In this document: piece after piece, positions 1 to 5,010 of the stretch
Layout: every line of letters begins with the position of its first letter
Position numbering within the stretch: position 1 is the first letter of the stretch
Assembly: GCA_016303195.1 (NCBI GenBank)
Contig: JAEDMD010000145.1
Span: 1 to 5,412, forward strand
DNA length: 5,412 nt
Direction: 5' to 3'
Source of the DNA: Oscillospiraceae bacterium
GTDB lineage: Bacteria; Bacillota; Clostridia; Oscillospirales; Ruminococcaceae
Translations under genes and position numbers: made by a program
Notes under the pieces: generated by a model
What the model saw: only the letters and a program-made list of their open reading frames with translations
Told to the model about the DNA's origin: nothing
Database searches by the model: none

Positions 1-583
1 TCGAACGGAAAACTTTTATGGCGCACTCAACTTCATGCGCACTGCGAATAGACTTCGGATCGGTGATCACATAGGAGCTGTGCATCTGCATCAGGTTCGG
101 TTTTACGAAAAATCGTGTCTTACCCGAGCCTGAACCGCCGATCACAAGAATGTTCTTGTTTCTCGCATACTTCGGAGCTGAGGGCTTGCCCATCGTCAGG
201 GACTCTGTTTTCGTGAGGATAACGTTGTTTTCGGGGGTGGATAAGTCCATGTAAGGCTCAATGTCCTTTTCCGTACCCCATACAGCAGAGCCGTATTCTT
301 CGCCCTGCCTAAACTTCTTCTTGTTTTTCGACTTGACATAGAGGACTAACCTCATCACACCCGCCAGAACCAAGCCGAAAAGAATATCTAACGGGTGTAA
401 ACTGGGAAAGACCTTAGCAAAAGCGACCCCGAGATTGCTCATAAAAGGGAGTATCTTCTCCTGAAACCCGTTGCCCTCCGCCGTTCGGTACGCATAGCCG
501 ATAAGGTTTCCTGCATACGCAAAGATCGCATAGGGTAAGGCTTTCAGAATGACCTTTTTTAGCTTTCGGGTATTGATCTGCAC
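1..583 (-). CDS. VirD4/TraG-family type IV coupling protein, N-terminal part, runs off the window
   Basis: This is the membrane-bound ATPase that links the relaxase-DNA complex to the type IV secretion channel during conjugation. In the 194 codons visible, two hydrophobic segments lie at about residues 12-32 and 64-84, followed by a basic stretch (KSKNKKKFRQG). Next comes the family signature EYGSAVWGTEKDIEP at about 97-110, and then the Walker A P-loop GGSGSGKT at 149-156 followed by RFFVKPNLMQ. I chose GTG at 583 because a TAA closes the frame at 608-610 and the first in-frame ATG (442) would remove the first membrane segment. Translation from GTG aligns with my recollection of family N-termini. 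The family is usually about 600 residues, so roughly two thirds lies outside. The conserved TDPKG motif reads TDPKS here, and the residues after it (178-194) do not resemble the family; see the finding on the left edge. Confidence 0.85.
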   Translation of the reverse strand, partial: MQINTRKLKKVILKALPYAIFAYAGNLIGYAYRTAEGNGFQEKILPFMSNLGVAFAKVFPSLHPLDILFGLVLAGVMRLVLYVKSKNKKKFRQGEEYGSAVWGTEKDIEPYMDLSTPENNVILTKTESLTMGKPSAPKYARNKNILVIGGSGSGKTRFFVKPNLMQMHSSYVITDPKSIRSAHEVECAIKVFRS

Positions 584-684
584 TCGGCAGACAAAGCCTT
601 TCTCATGTTATCGGCATAAAAGTGCGCCGTAAAAACATCATCGCCCCTTGCCCTTGGTGTCGGGGGATAGGTATGTTCGATCAT
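559..684 (-). CDS. Possible 41-residue ORF coupled to PcfB and overlapping the VirD4 start
   Basis: The frame starts at an ATG that shares ATGA with the stop of the PcfB gene, the usual geometry for translational coupling. It ends with TAA inside the coupling-protein gene, overlapping that gene's proposed GTG start by 25 bases. The product begins MIEHTYPPTPRARGDD and is proline- and arginine-rich at its N-terminus, with no motif that I recognise. It could be a real small protein. It could also be a leader whose translation carries ribosomes across the gap to the VirD4 start, or chance. Without it, about 97 bases would separate PcfB from the coupling protein in an otherwise gapless operon, which mildly favours translation. 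Confidence 0.4.
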   Translation of the reverse strand: MIEHTYPPTPRARGDDVFTAHFYADNMRKALSAECRSIPES

Positions 685-1157
685 CTGTGTGTCTCCCTTT
701 TTCTCTCTTTTGATCTGTGTTTCCTGTGCGGTGACTGTGCAACACGGGCAGCTTCTCTCTTTAACTGCTCCCTCGTGAACACCCCACGCTGGTTTGTCTT
801 AGCGTTTTTCCCGACGTATTCGGTAAACGCTTTCTTGAAGTTTTCAGTCTTGCTTGCTGAAAAGAAAACATGATAGGTAGCCGGCTGGGTGGACTTGTCC
901 GCTTTCAGGGCAAAGTCAACATCGTATTTTCTCGCCGTTTTGAGGAAATCACCGATATTGTCCTCACTGACTTCAATGCTGTCGAGCTTGCTGTCAGACT
1001 TCTTTTCCAGCTGACGATAGGACATTCGCCCTTTCTTTTCAGCCTTGCCTGCCATAAACTCCTGCAAGGCTTCTTTGAGAATATCTGAGCTGATCTTCTC
1101 CGCCTTGATAGTCAGGTCTATCGTTTTCTTTGTGCCGTTTTCGTAGTCGTTAGCCAT
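681..1157 (-). CDS. PcfB-family (DUF3801) conjugation accessory protein
   Basis: This 158-residue protein belongs to the PcfB/DUF3801 family. In the Enterococcus pCF10 system PcfB works with the relaxase PcfG and coupling protein PcfC to deliver DNA to the transfer machinery. Recognisable family features are an N-terminal segment of the form TIDLTIKAEKIS followed by a helix (LKEALQEFMAGK), the KGRMSYRQLEKK block at about 42-53, and SIEVSEDNIGDFLKTARKY. The core then continues with VDFALKADK and YHVFFSASKTENFKKAFTEY. The C-terminal 25 residues are strongly basic (HRKHRSKERKRETHR) and could contact DNA. The start ATG overlaps the stop of the upstream gene by one base (TGATG), with a GGAGGGAG sequence about 10 bases upstream. 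The gene immediately precedes the VirD4-type gene, as in Tn1549-like elements. The family assignment is firm, while the precise role is by analogy. Confidence 0.85.
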   Translation of the reverse strand: MANDYENGTKKTIDLTIKAEKISSDILKEALQEFMAGKAEKKGRMSYRQLEKKSDSKLDSIEVSEDNIGDFLKTARKYDVDFALKADKSTQPATYHVFFSASKTENFKKAFTEYVGKNAKTNQRGVFTREQLKREAARVAQSPHRKHRSKERKRETHR

Positions 1158-1450
1158 CAGGTATCAGCTCCCTCCGGCTTGGGAACTTCGTAAACAGCAT
1201 ACGCCTGATTCTTGAACCACTCATGGAGTGCCTTGACAGCTTCCTCCGCTTCCTCATAGGTCTTGTAAATGCCGATAGGAATCTCAAGCCCCGTAATATC
1301 TCTGCCGACCATTTCAAAATCGGGATCGATAGTGCCGTCATCGGAAATATCAGCGTCCTCCCAATTTGTCTTGATGCCGATTTTTACGATATTATCGTAA
1401 TTCACCATCTCATCAAACTGTGTGTAGATAGTCTTAGCCACGATCTTCAC
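1157..1450 (-). CDS. Small acidic hypothetical protein of the conjugative-element operon
   Basis: I do not recognise a family for this 97-residue protein. It is acidic, with a central stretch rich in aspartate and isoleucine (WEDADISDDGTIDPDFEM) and a predicted helix near residues 64-80 (KTYEEAEEAVKALHEWF). There is no signal peptide, membrane segment or cysteine motif. The proposed start is a GTG at 1448-1450, because no ATG lies further upstream in frame before the overlap. An AGAGGA sequence sits just before it, rather close to the start, so the next in-frame GTG (1439-1441) is an alternative. It overlaps the end of the preceding gene by 17 bases and its stop overlaps the PcfB start by one base, so it is firmly part of the operon. 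By position it may be a cytosolic accessory protein of the element. Confidence 0.6.
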   Translation of the reverse strand: MKIVAKTIYTQFDEMVNYDNIVKIGIKTNWEDADISDDGTIDPDFEMVGRDITGLEIPIGIYKTYEEAEEAVKALHEWFKNQAYAVYEVPKPEGADT

Positions 1451-1631
1451 CGTCCTCTCTGCATATTTGTCTCAGCTTTTCGTGATATTCTTCCTGCAAG
1501 CGGTCAAAGTCCTCAAACATAGTGTCCATGATACGCTTATCCGTCTTTTCAGCAATCATGTCCATGACGATAGCTTCAAACTCGCTGTGGAAAGAATAAA
1601 ACAGCTTGTCTACTGCCTTGTATTCGGGCAT
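1434..1631 (-). CDS. Small hypothetical protein, helical and charged
   Basis: This 65-residue protein looks almost wholly helical: charged residues alternate with hydrophobic ones (FEAIVMDMIAEKTDKRIMDTMF, then DRLQEEYHEKLRQI), compatible with a short coiled coil or helical hairpin. I know no family for it. The ATG at 1629-1631 is preceded by a GAGGTGA ribosome binding site at a good distance, which supports it as a real gene despite its size. It lies 39 bases after the stop of the large winged-helix gene, and its last 17 bases overlap the next gene. Small acidic ORFs are common between the replication and transfer genes of Clostridial conjugative elements, so an element-specific accessory role is likely but unproven. 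Confidence 0.6.
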   Translation of the reverse strand: MPEYKAVDKLFYSFHSEFEAIVMDMIAEKTDKRIMDTMFEDFDRLQEEYHEKLRQICREDGEDRG

Positions 1632-1670
1632 AGTGTCACCTCACAATCATACGCACCACCTCCTTTGCGG

Positions 1671-3101
1671 TCAGTCATCGAAGTCTTCATGGAGAACATT
1701 CTTCCGAACATCGTAGTCAATGCTCATATCCTCATAGCTTTGGGTGAAGTCAATATTGTTCGCCAGATTGATAAGACAGCTCATCAGATAACTCATAGGG
1801 TTATGGATACCCATTGTTTTCTTCATCACGTCATAACCTCTGTCCAGGCAAGCCCTGTTCACTCTCAGCAGCGAGTCCTGAACTTCCTGAGCAGAATAAA
1901 CTATGTCATCAATGACTCGCCCTCGCCGTGATACAGCCGTCCTCACCATATGGCTGACGATCTGATCCAGCCCACTGACGGTCATAGTGTCACTTCCGAA
2001 AAGCTCTATCCACTCGACATACTCGTCGTATTCGATATTCTCCTTGATGATTTTTTTTATCTTTTCTTTGTCTGTGATATATCCATCCATCAATCTTTCA
2101 ACAGAGTTTTCAACAAAACGCTCTGCTTTTGTGCCTGAAACAGCCGATTGATTGATAGATCCTTCATCACACAGTATTTTATTTTCTTTATTTTGTTCTT
2201 TAGTATTATATTGGGGGCGATTTTCTGTCGGTAGAACTTCAAGCGGTAGATCATCAAGATATAGGTTTTCTACCCCTTGTTTTTCACCCTCTTGCGGAGC
2301 TGAAAAATCAGCGGTTTTCAACATCTCTGTTGAAAGTTCTGCACCCGATACCTTTGCTTTTGCTTCTGCCTTGACCTTTTCTCTGTGCTTGTCAGCTTCG
2401 TCCTCACTTATGGGGTTTTCAAAGAAGTCATAGACGTACTCAATGCCCTTGCTTGCCGTCATATTGGCATACAGCTTGGTGACTACCAGATAGCCTATGT
2501 TTTTCAACTCTTTCAGTGCTGAGTCGATAGCCGTCTTGCCCTCTTTGCAGATGAACACAAGCCCTGCAACGGAGTAATCCCAATCATCGGGAAAGGAAAG
2601 AACTCTCAGGAGCAGTCCGAGGGATTTCAGGCTGATCTCCTTAGAACGGAGAAGCAGACTGCTTACTATGGTAAAGTTGTCGGTCTTATTGACACGGCAG
2701 CGCTTGGACTTGTTGGAAGGCATATTGCCCTCAGCCATAACAGTGCAGGAAAGTGTCTTGTCCTTCTCCGAACTTTCATAGAAGTCATAGACATAATGTA
2801 TCCTGCCGTCCTCGGTCTCGTTCGGGTAGAGCTTTGATATTTTGAGATAGCCCCACTCCTGCAAATCTTTCAGGACGGTCTCAATAGCCGTTTCTCCCTC
2901 TTTGCAGATAGAAGAAAGCCCCTTGATCGAGTAATCCCATTCTTCGGGAAGTCCCATTACACGGCCCAGCAGACCGACAGAAGCCAGACTGAGGTTTGAT
3001 GACCGCAGGAACGAATTACTCAGCAGAGTAAAGTTTTTCGATTTATGTACACGGCAGACCGATGATAAAACGGTCTTGCTCTTTTTTATTTTTTTGCCCA
3101 T
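1671..3101 (-). CDS. Replication-initiator-like protein with two tandem winged-helix modules and DUF6017-like C-terminus
   Basis: The 476-residue product (counted from the ATG at 3101) carries two copies of a helix-turn-helix/winged-helix unit at about residues 16-108 and 135-228. Both share the order CRV-K--NFT, LSL-S-GLL-RV, P--WDYS--GL--ICKEG-TAI, and end in YVYDF-E. A charged, low-complexity linker follows to about 325. The C-terminal helical region at about 330-460 resembles DUF6017, which occurs behind helix-turn-helix domains in replication or regulatory proteins of Firmicutes mobile elements. I infer DNA binding at the element's origin or promoter, perhaps at the TCTACC repeats upstream. 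I chose ATG 3101 because AGGGTGA lies five bases before it; the in-frame GTG at 3110 would add three residues but overlaps that site. It follows the small winged-helix gene by 17 bases. The initiator role is inference, and a pure transcription regulator is possible. Confidence 0.75.
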   Translation of the reverse strand: MGKKIKKSKTVLSSVCRVHKSKNFTLLSNSFLRSSNLSLASVGLLGRVMGLPEEWDYSIKGLSSICKEGETAIETVLKDLQEWGYLKISKLYPNETEDGRIHYVYDFYESSEKDKTLSCTVMAEGNMPSNKSKRCRVNKTDNFTIVSSLLLRSKEISLKSLGLLLRVLSFPDDWDYSVAGLVFICKEGKTAIDSALKELKNIGYLVVTKLYANMTASKGIEYVYDFFENPISEDEADKHREKVKAEAKAKVSGAELSTEMLKTADFSAPQEGEKQGVENLYLDDLPLEVLPTENRPQYNTKEQNKENKILCDEGSINQSAVSGTKAERFVENSVERLMDGYITDKEKIKKIIKENIEYDEYVEWIELFGSDTMTVSGLDQIVSHMVRTAVSRRGRVIDDIVYSAQEVQDSLLRVNRACLDRGYDVMKKTMGIHNPMSYLMSCLINLANNIDFTQSYEDMSIDYDVRKNVLHEDFDD

Positions 3102-3118
3102 TTGTATCACCCTGTCAG

Positions 3119-3379
3119 TTATCTCAGCTTCATGTTCGGTATACGCAGCTTGTTCACTGCATAGGTGTTGCCGTGAATGATGATAACGTACTTTTCGTCT
3201 TTAAGCTCCGTCAGAGCATTTCTGACCGTTGACGGCTCGTCCTTCGGAAAGAAAGAACACATCTCCTCAAACGTGCGGTAGTCCCTCTCGGGAACATTGA
3301 GCATATTGTCGAGGATCGCATAAGCCGGCAGGGTGAGTACACCGTGGTCGTTCACAACGATTCTCATAGGTTTCTGCAT
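3119..3379 (-). CDS. Small winged-helix-like DNA-binding protein, first gene of the mobile-element operon
   Basis: The 86-residue product begins MQKPMRIVVNDHGVLTLP. It has a compact helix-turn-helix layout: a helix LPAYAILDNML, a second FEEMCSFF, a recognition-type helix STVRNALTELKDE, then a beta-wing (YVIIIHGNTYAVNKL). This resembles one module of the following large protein in fold pattern rather than in sequence. I set the start at 3379 because a near-perfect AAGGAGGT lies seven bases before it. The open frame extends upstream to 3517 but crosses two hairpins and has no comparable ribosome binding site. Its likely role is an operator-binding regulator or an accessory factor for replication or partition of the element. 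The fold assignment is from pattern only, and I do not recognise a named family. Confidence 0.65.
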   Translation of the reverse strand: MQKPMRIVVNDHGVLTLPAYAILDNMLNVPERDYRTFEEMCSFFPKDEPSTVRNALTELKDEKYVIIIHGNTYAVNKLRIPNMKLR

Positions 3380-3406
3380 AGAAAGACCTCCTTGACTTTC
3401 ATTCTG

Positions 3407-3440
3407 AAAAAGAAAAACGCTCCTCATTGCTGAGAAGCGT
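3407..3440 (-). terminator. Terminator or attenuator hairpin in the leader of the minus-strand operon
   Basis: Read on the minus strand, ACGCT-t-CTCA pairs with TGAG-g-AGCGT around a GCAA loop: nine base pairs with one internal mismatch. TTTTCTTTTT follows at once. This is the form of an intrinsic terminator. It lies about 25 bases before the start codon at 3379, inside the presumed leader of the operon, so it could either stop read-through from upstream or attenuate the operon itself. Confidence 0.55.
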
Positions 3441-3470
3441 AGTACGATATTCAATTTTGGGCATAAAAAT

Positions 3471-3508
3471 AGCGGACAGCGCTTCACTTGTATGAAACAC
3501 CGTCCGCT
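3471..3508 (-). other. Second leader hairpin with symmetric internal loop
   Basis: AGCGGAC (3471-3477) pairs with GTCCGCT (3502-3508). Inside, a five-by-five internal loop is followed by TTCA (3483-3486) pairing with TGAA (3493-3496) around a six-base loop. On the minus strand the stem is followed by ATTTTTATG, weakly terminator-like. It precedes the stronger hairpin at 3407-3440, making a tandem arrangement upstream of the first operon gene. Confidence 0.4.
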
Positions 3509-3534
3509 GTTACCCATTATTCAGTTTTTGTCAA
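3507..3534 (-). promoter_or_regulatory. Candidate promoter for the mobile-element operon
   Basis: On the minus strand a perfect -35 hexamer TTGACA lies at 3529-3534. A weak -10 candidate TAACAG lies 16 bases downstream at 3507-3512. Transcription would begin near 3500, within the hairpin of 3471-3508 and upstream of the terminator-like hairpin. The poor -10 keeps confidence low. Confidence 0.3.
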
Positions 3535-3540
3535 CAGGCA

Positions 3541-3690
3541 TTCTACCGTTTTTAGGCTGTATTTTGGTTTTCTACCAAGTTTCTACCAACTTTTGAGCCG
3601 TTGGCTGTCTACCAAGTTTCTACCAAAAATCTTCAAATTTGCGATTTTTCCGATTTCACGATATAGCGCCGTTTTAAGGTTTTCTACCAC
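3541..3690. repeat. Iteron- or operator-like TCTACC repeats
   Basis: TCTACC occurs six times in the same orientation, starting at 3542, 3571, 3582, 3608, 3619 and 3683. Four copies continue as TCTACCAA. Two pairs (3571/3582 and 3608/3619) form TCTACCAAGTTTCTACCAA, with starts exactly 11 bases apart, about one helical turn. The pairs lie 26 bases beyond each other's inner copies. An AT-rich stretch with T and A runs follows at 3625-3660. Direct repeats in helical phase beside an AT-rich region, upstream of a presumed initiator gene, are typical of initiator-binding iterons or cooperative operators. Which of the two they are cannot be decided from sequence alone. Confidence 0.6.
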
Positions 3691-3725
3691 AAAAAATGCC
3701 GTAAAATAGGGTTCTAAATGCTCCT

Positions 3726-3749
3726 TAATGAACACTAATGAACACTAAT
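3726..3749. repeat. Tandem 10-base repeat TAATGAACAC
   Basis: TAATGAACAC occurs twice without a gap (3726-3735 and 3736-3745) and is followed by a partial third copy, TAAT. It sits between the iteron-like repeats and the inverted-repeat element, in the zone where the mobile element must meet the chromosome. It may be a protein-binding site near the element end or a small slippage repeat; no function is shown. Confidence 0.5.
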
Positions 3750-3763
3750 TACAAATAGGGGCA

Positions 3764-3792
3764 ATAATATCACATAATTTCTGTAAATGCAA
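3764..3792 (-). promoter_or_regulatory. Outward promoter-like sequence in the left inverted repeat
   Basis: Read on the minus strand, TTGCAT (3787-3792) is followed after 17 bases by TATTAT (3764-3769), with TGA directly before it, giving an extended -10. It mirrors the promoter at the other end and points towards the mobile-element operon. Any transcript would have to pass the hairpins at 3471-3508 and 3407-3440 to reach the first gene. Confidence 0.4.
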
Positions 3793-3813
3793 GGCGGAGA
3801 GCGAGAATGGTTT

Positions 3814-3838
3814 GTAGGGACGGCCATTGGCCGTCCTC
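3814..3838. repeat. GC-rich hairpin repeat, copy 1
   Basis: GGACGGCCATTGGCCGTCC (3818-3836) is a perfect palindrome about a central T and is preceded by TGTAG. It is nearly identical to copy 3 (3941-3959) and belongs to the type of short GC-rich intergenic hairpin repeat seen in gut Clostridia. Confidence 0.65.
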
Positions 3839-3868
3839 CAATAGCCGACAAAAATGATAAAACCATTT

Positions 3869-3892
3869 GCAGGGGAGGATATCATCCGCCCG
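3869..3892. repeat. GC-rich hairpin repeat, copy 2, divergent
   Basis: GGG (3873-3875) and GGAT (3877-3880) pair with ATCC (3884-3887) and CCC (3889-3891) around an ATC loop, with one A-G mismatch. It is preceded by TGCAG, parallel to the TGTAG of copy 1, which suggests a second repeat of the same general type with a different stem. Confidence 0.5.
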
Positions 3893-3938
3893 AACACATA
3901 TGAAAACCAAATCGTCAGCCTTATATGTTCATGGACCT

Positions 3939-3965
3939 GCGGACGGCCAATGGCCGTCCCTACAT
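3939..3965. repeat. GC-rich hairpin repeat, copy 3, inverted relative to copy 1
   Basis: GGACGGCCAATGGCCGTCC (3941-3959) is followed by CTACA, the complement of the TGTAG before copy 1. The two copies are therefore in inverted orientation inside the element and could pair with each other as well as fold singly. Confidence 0.65.
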
Positions 3966-4001
3966 TTTCAATTCTTCATTCTCAGGGCAACAACATTCGT
4001 C

Positions 4002-4030
4002 TTGCATTTACAGAAAGAATGTGATATAAT
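4002..4030 (+). promoter_or_regulatory. Probable sigma-A promoter of nadA inside the right inverted repeat
   Basis: TTGCAT (4002-4007) and a perfect TATAAT (4025-4030) are separated by 17 bases, and TGA directly before the -10 makes it an extended -10. Transcription would start near 4037, leaving a leader of about 46 bases before nadA. I see no operator or riboswitch fold in that short leader. The promoter coincides with the end of the inverted-repeat element. Confidence 0.7.
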
Positions 4031-4082
4031 CAATATAATAGGCTTATTGTAAATATGTGCCGCTATGAAAGGATGAAATGCA

Positions 4083-5009
4083 ATGACTGTTCGTGAATTA
4101 CAGGACAAGATAATTGAACTGAAAAAAAAGACCAATACCGCAATCCTCGCCCACAGCTATCAGGCTCGTGAGATCGTGGAAATTGCTGACTTCACAGGTG
4201 ACAGCTACAAGCTGAGCGTTGACGCAACAAAGACCGATGCCGATAATATCCTTTTCTGCGGAGTTCATTTTATGGCTGAGACTGCCAAGATGCTCTCCCC
4301 TCAGAAGCGTGTTTTCCTCGCAAACAAAGGTGCAGGATGTCCGATGGCTGAACAGATGGACAAGGAACTTATTTCACAGATAAAGGCACAAGACCCCGAA
4401 CGCACTGTCGTTGCTTACATCAATACCACCGCTTCACTTAAAACCGTCTGCGACGTTTGTGTTACTTCTTCAAGCGCTCTCAAAATAGTAAGAGCATTGG
4501 ATAATGACAAGATACTCTTTATCCCCGACTGCAACCTCGGTTCATGGGTCGCAAAGCAGTGCCCCGAAAAGGATATAAAGCTCCTCCACGGCGGATGTCC
4601 GACTCATGCGGCTCTCACTGTCAGGGAAGTTCAGAAGGCAAGAGAAGAACATCCCGATGCTCTGTTCCTCGTTCATCCCGAATGTGTTCCTGCTGTTGCT
4701 GAACTCGCTGACTATATCGGCTCTACAAGCGGTATCATGGACTATGCAAAGAAATCAGAACATAAGGAATTCATCATCGGCACTGAAACATCTATCGCTG
4801 AACATCTTCAGTATGACTGCCCCGACAAGAAGTTCTATCCCGTAACTAAGGATATCGTATGCAGAAATATGAAGCTGACTACGCTCCCTGATGTTTATAA
4901 TTCTCTCCTCGGCATGGACAACGGCGAGGCTTTCGAGATACTCATGGACGATAAACTCATCACCGATGCAAGAAAATGCATTGACGAAATGATAAGACTG
5001 GGCGGCTGA
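4083..5009 (+). CDS. nadA: Quinolinate synthase A
   Basis: NadA condenses iminoaspartate (made from aspartate by NadB) with dihydroxyacetone phosphate to form quinolinate, the first pyridine intermediate of de novo NAD synthesis. It is a cytosolic [4Fe-4S] enzyme that is sensitive to oxygen. At 308 residues it has the usual length of the short bacterial form. The three cluster ligands are visible as Cys86 (GAGCPMAE), Cys172 (HGGCPTHA) and Cys260 (DIVCRNMK), spaced as in Thermotoga maritima NadA. Active-site residues are present too: His24 and Tyr26 (AHSYQ), Ser41 (GDSYK), Tyr112 and Asn114 (AYINTTA), Ser129, and His198/Glu200 (VHPEC). The ATG is preceded by AAAGGA nine bases upstream. hydE follows after one base. 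No nadB or nadC is in view, although the three genes often cluster. The promoter lies in the adjacent inverted-repeat element. Confidence 0.97.
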   Translation: MTVRELQDKIIELKKKTNTAILAHSYQAREIVEIADFTGDSYKLSVDATKTDADNILFCGVHFMAETAKMLSPQKRVFLANKGAGCPMAEQMDKELISQIKAQDPERTVVAYINTTASLKTVCDVCVTSSSALKIVRALDNDKILFIPDCNLGSWVAKQCPEKDIKLLHGGCPTHAALTVREVQKAREEHPDALFLVHPECVPAVAELADYIGSTSGIMDYAKKSEHKEFIIGTETSIAEHLQYDCPDKKFYPVTKDIVCRNMKLTTLPDVYNSLLGMDNGEAFEILMDDKLITDARKCIDEMIRLGG

Positions 5010-5010
5010 T

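Larger units (their letters stand above)
3764..4030. mobile_element. MITE-like inverted-repeat element, 267 bases, no ORF
   Basis: The first 30 bases (3764-3793) match the reverse complement of the last 30 (4001-4030) at 27 positions. The inner arms also share GAGAATG and TGTAGGGACGGCC followed by the same palindrome. No convincing protein is encoded inside. This is the make-up of a small non-autonomous inverted-repeat element, a MITE, or a composite of intergenic hairpin repeats. I see no clear target-site duplication. Each end contains an outward promoter-like sequence (separate entries). Recurrence elsewhere in the genome would confirm it as mobile. Confidence 0.6.

Noticed and set aside
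20..42. GTGCGC/GTGCGCC on the minus strand at 37-42 and 20-26, resembling the 5' end of a group II intron inserted in the coupling-protein gene.
   Set aside because: The motif is short, occurs twice, and the sequence just before it already departs from the VirD4 family. No intron domain or reverse transcriptase can be seen in the remaining bases.
1467..1931. Plus-strand open frame of 154 codons.
   Set aside because: It lies antisense across the large winged-helix gene and its neighbours, has no family resemblance, and the minus-strand genes there have convincing products and ribosome binding sites.
3380..3517. N-terminal extension of the small winged-helix protein to 3517.
   Set aside because: The extension crosses two hairpins and lacks a good ribosome binding site, while ATG 3379 has AAGGAGGT at ideal spacing.
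3541..3690. CRISPR array suggested by the repeated TCTACCAA units.
   Set aside because: The repeats are only 6-8 bases, and the spacing is 11, 26, 29 and 64 bases with no uniform spacers, so iteron- or operator-type repeats fit better.
3488..3709. Plus-strand open frame through the TCTACC repeats.
   Set aside because: It has low-complexity content dictated by the repeats and AT-rich sequence, and no ribosome binding site or recognisable motif.
3867..4052. Plus-strand open frame inside the inverted-repeat element.
   Set aside because: Its sequence is set by the hairpin repeats and inverted ends, and it has no similarity to a transposase or other protein.
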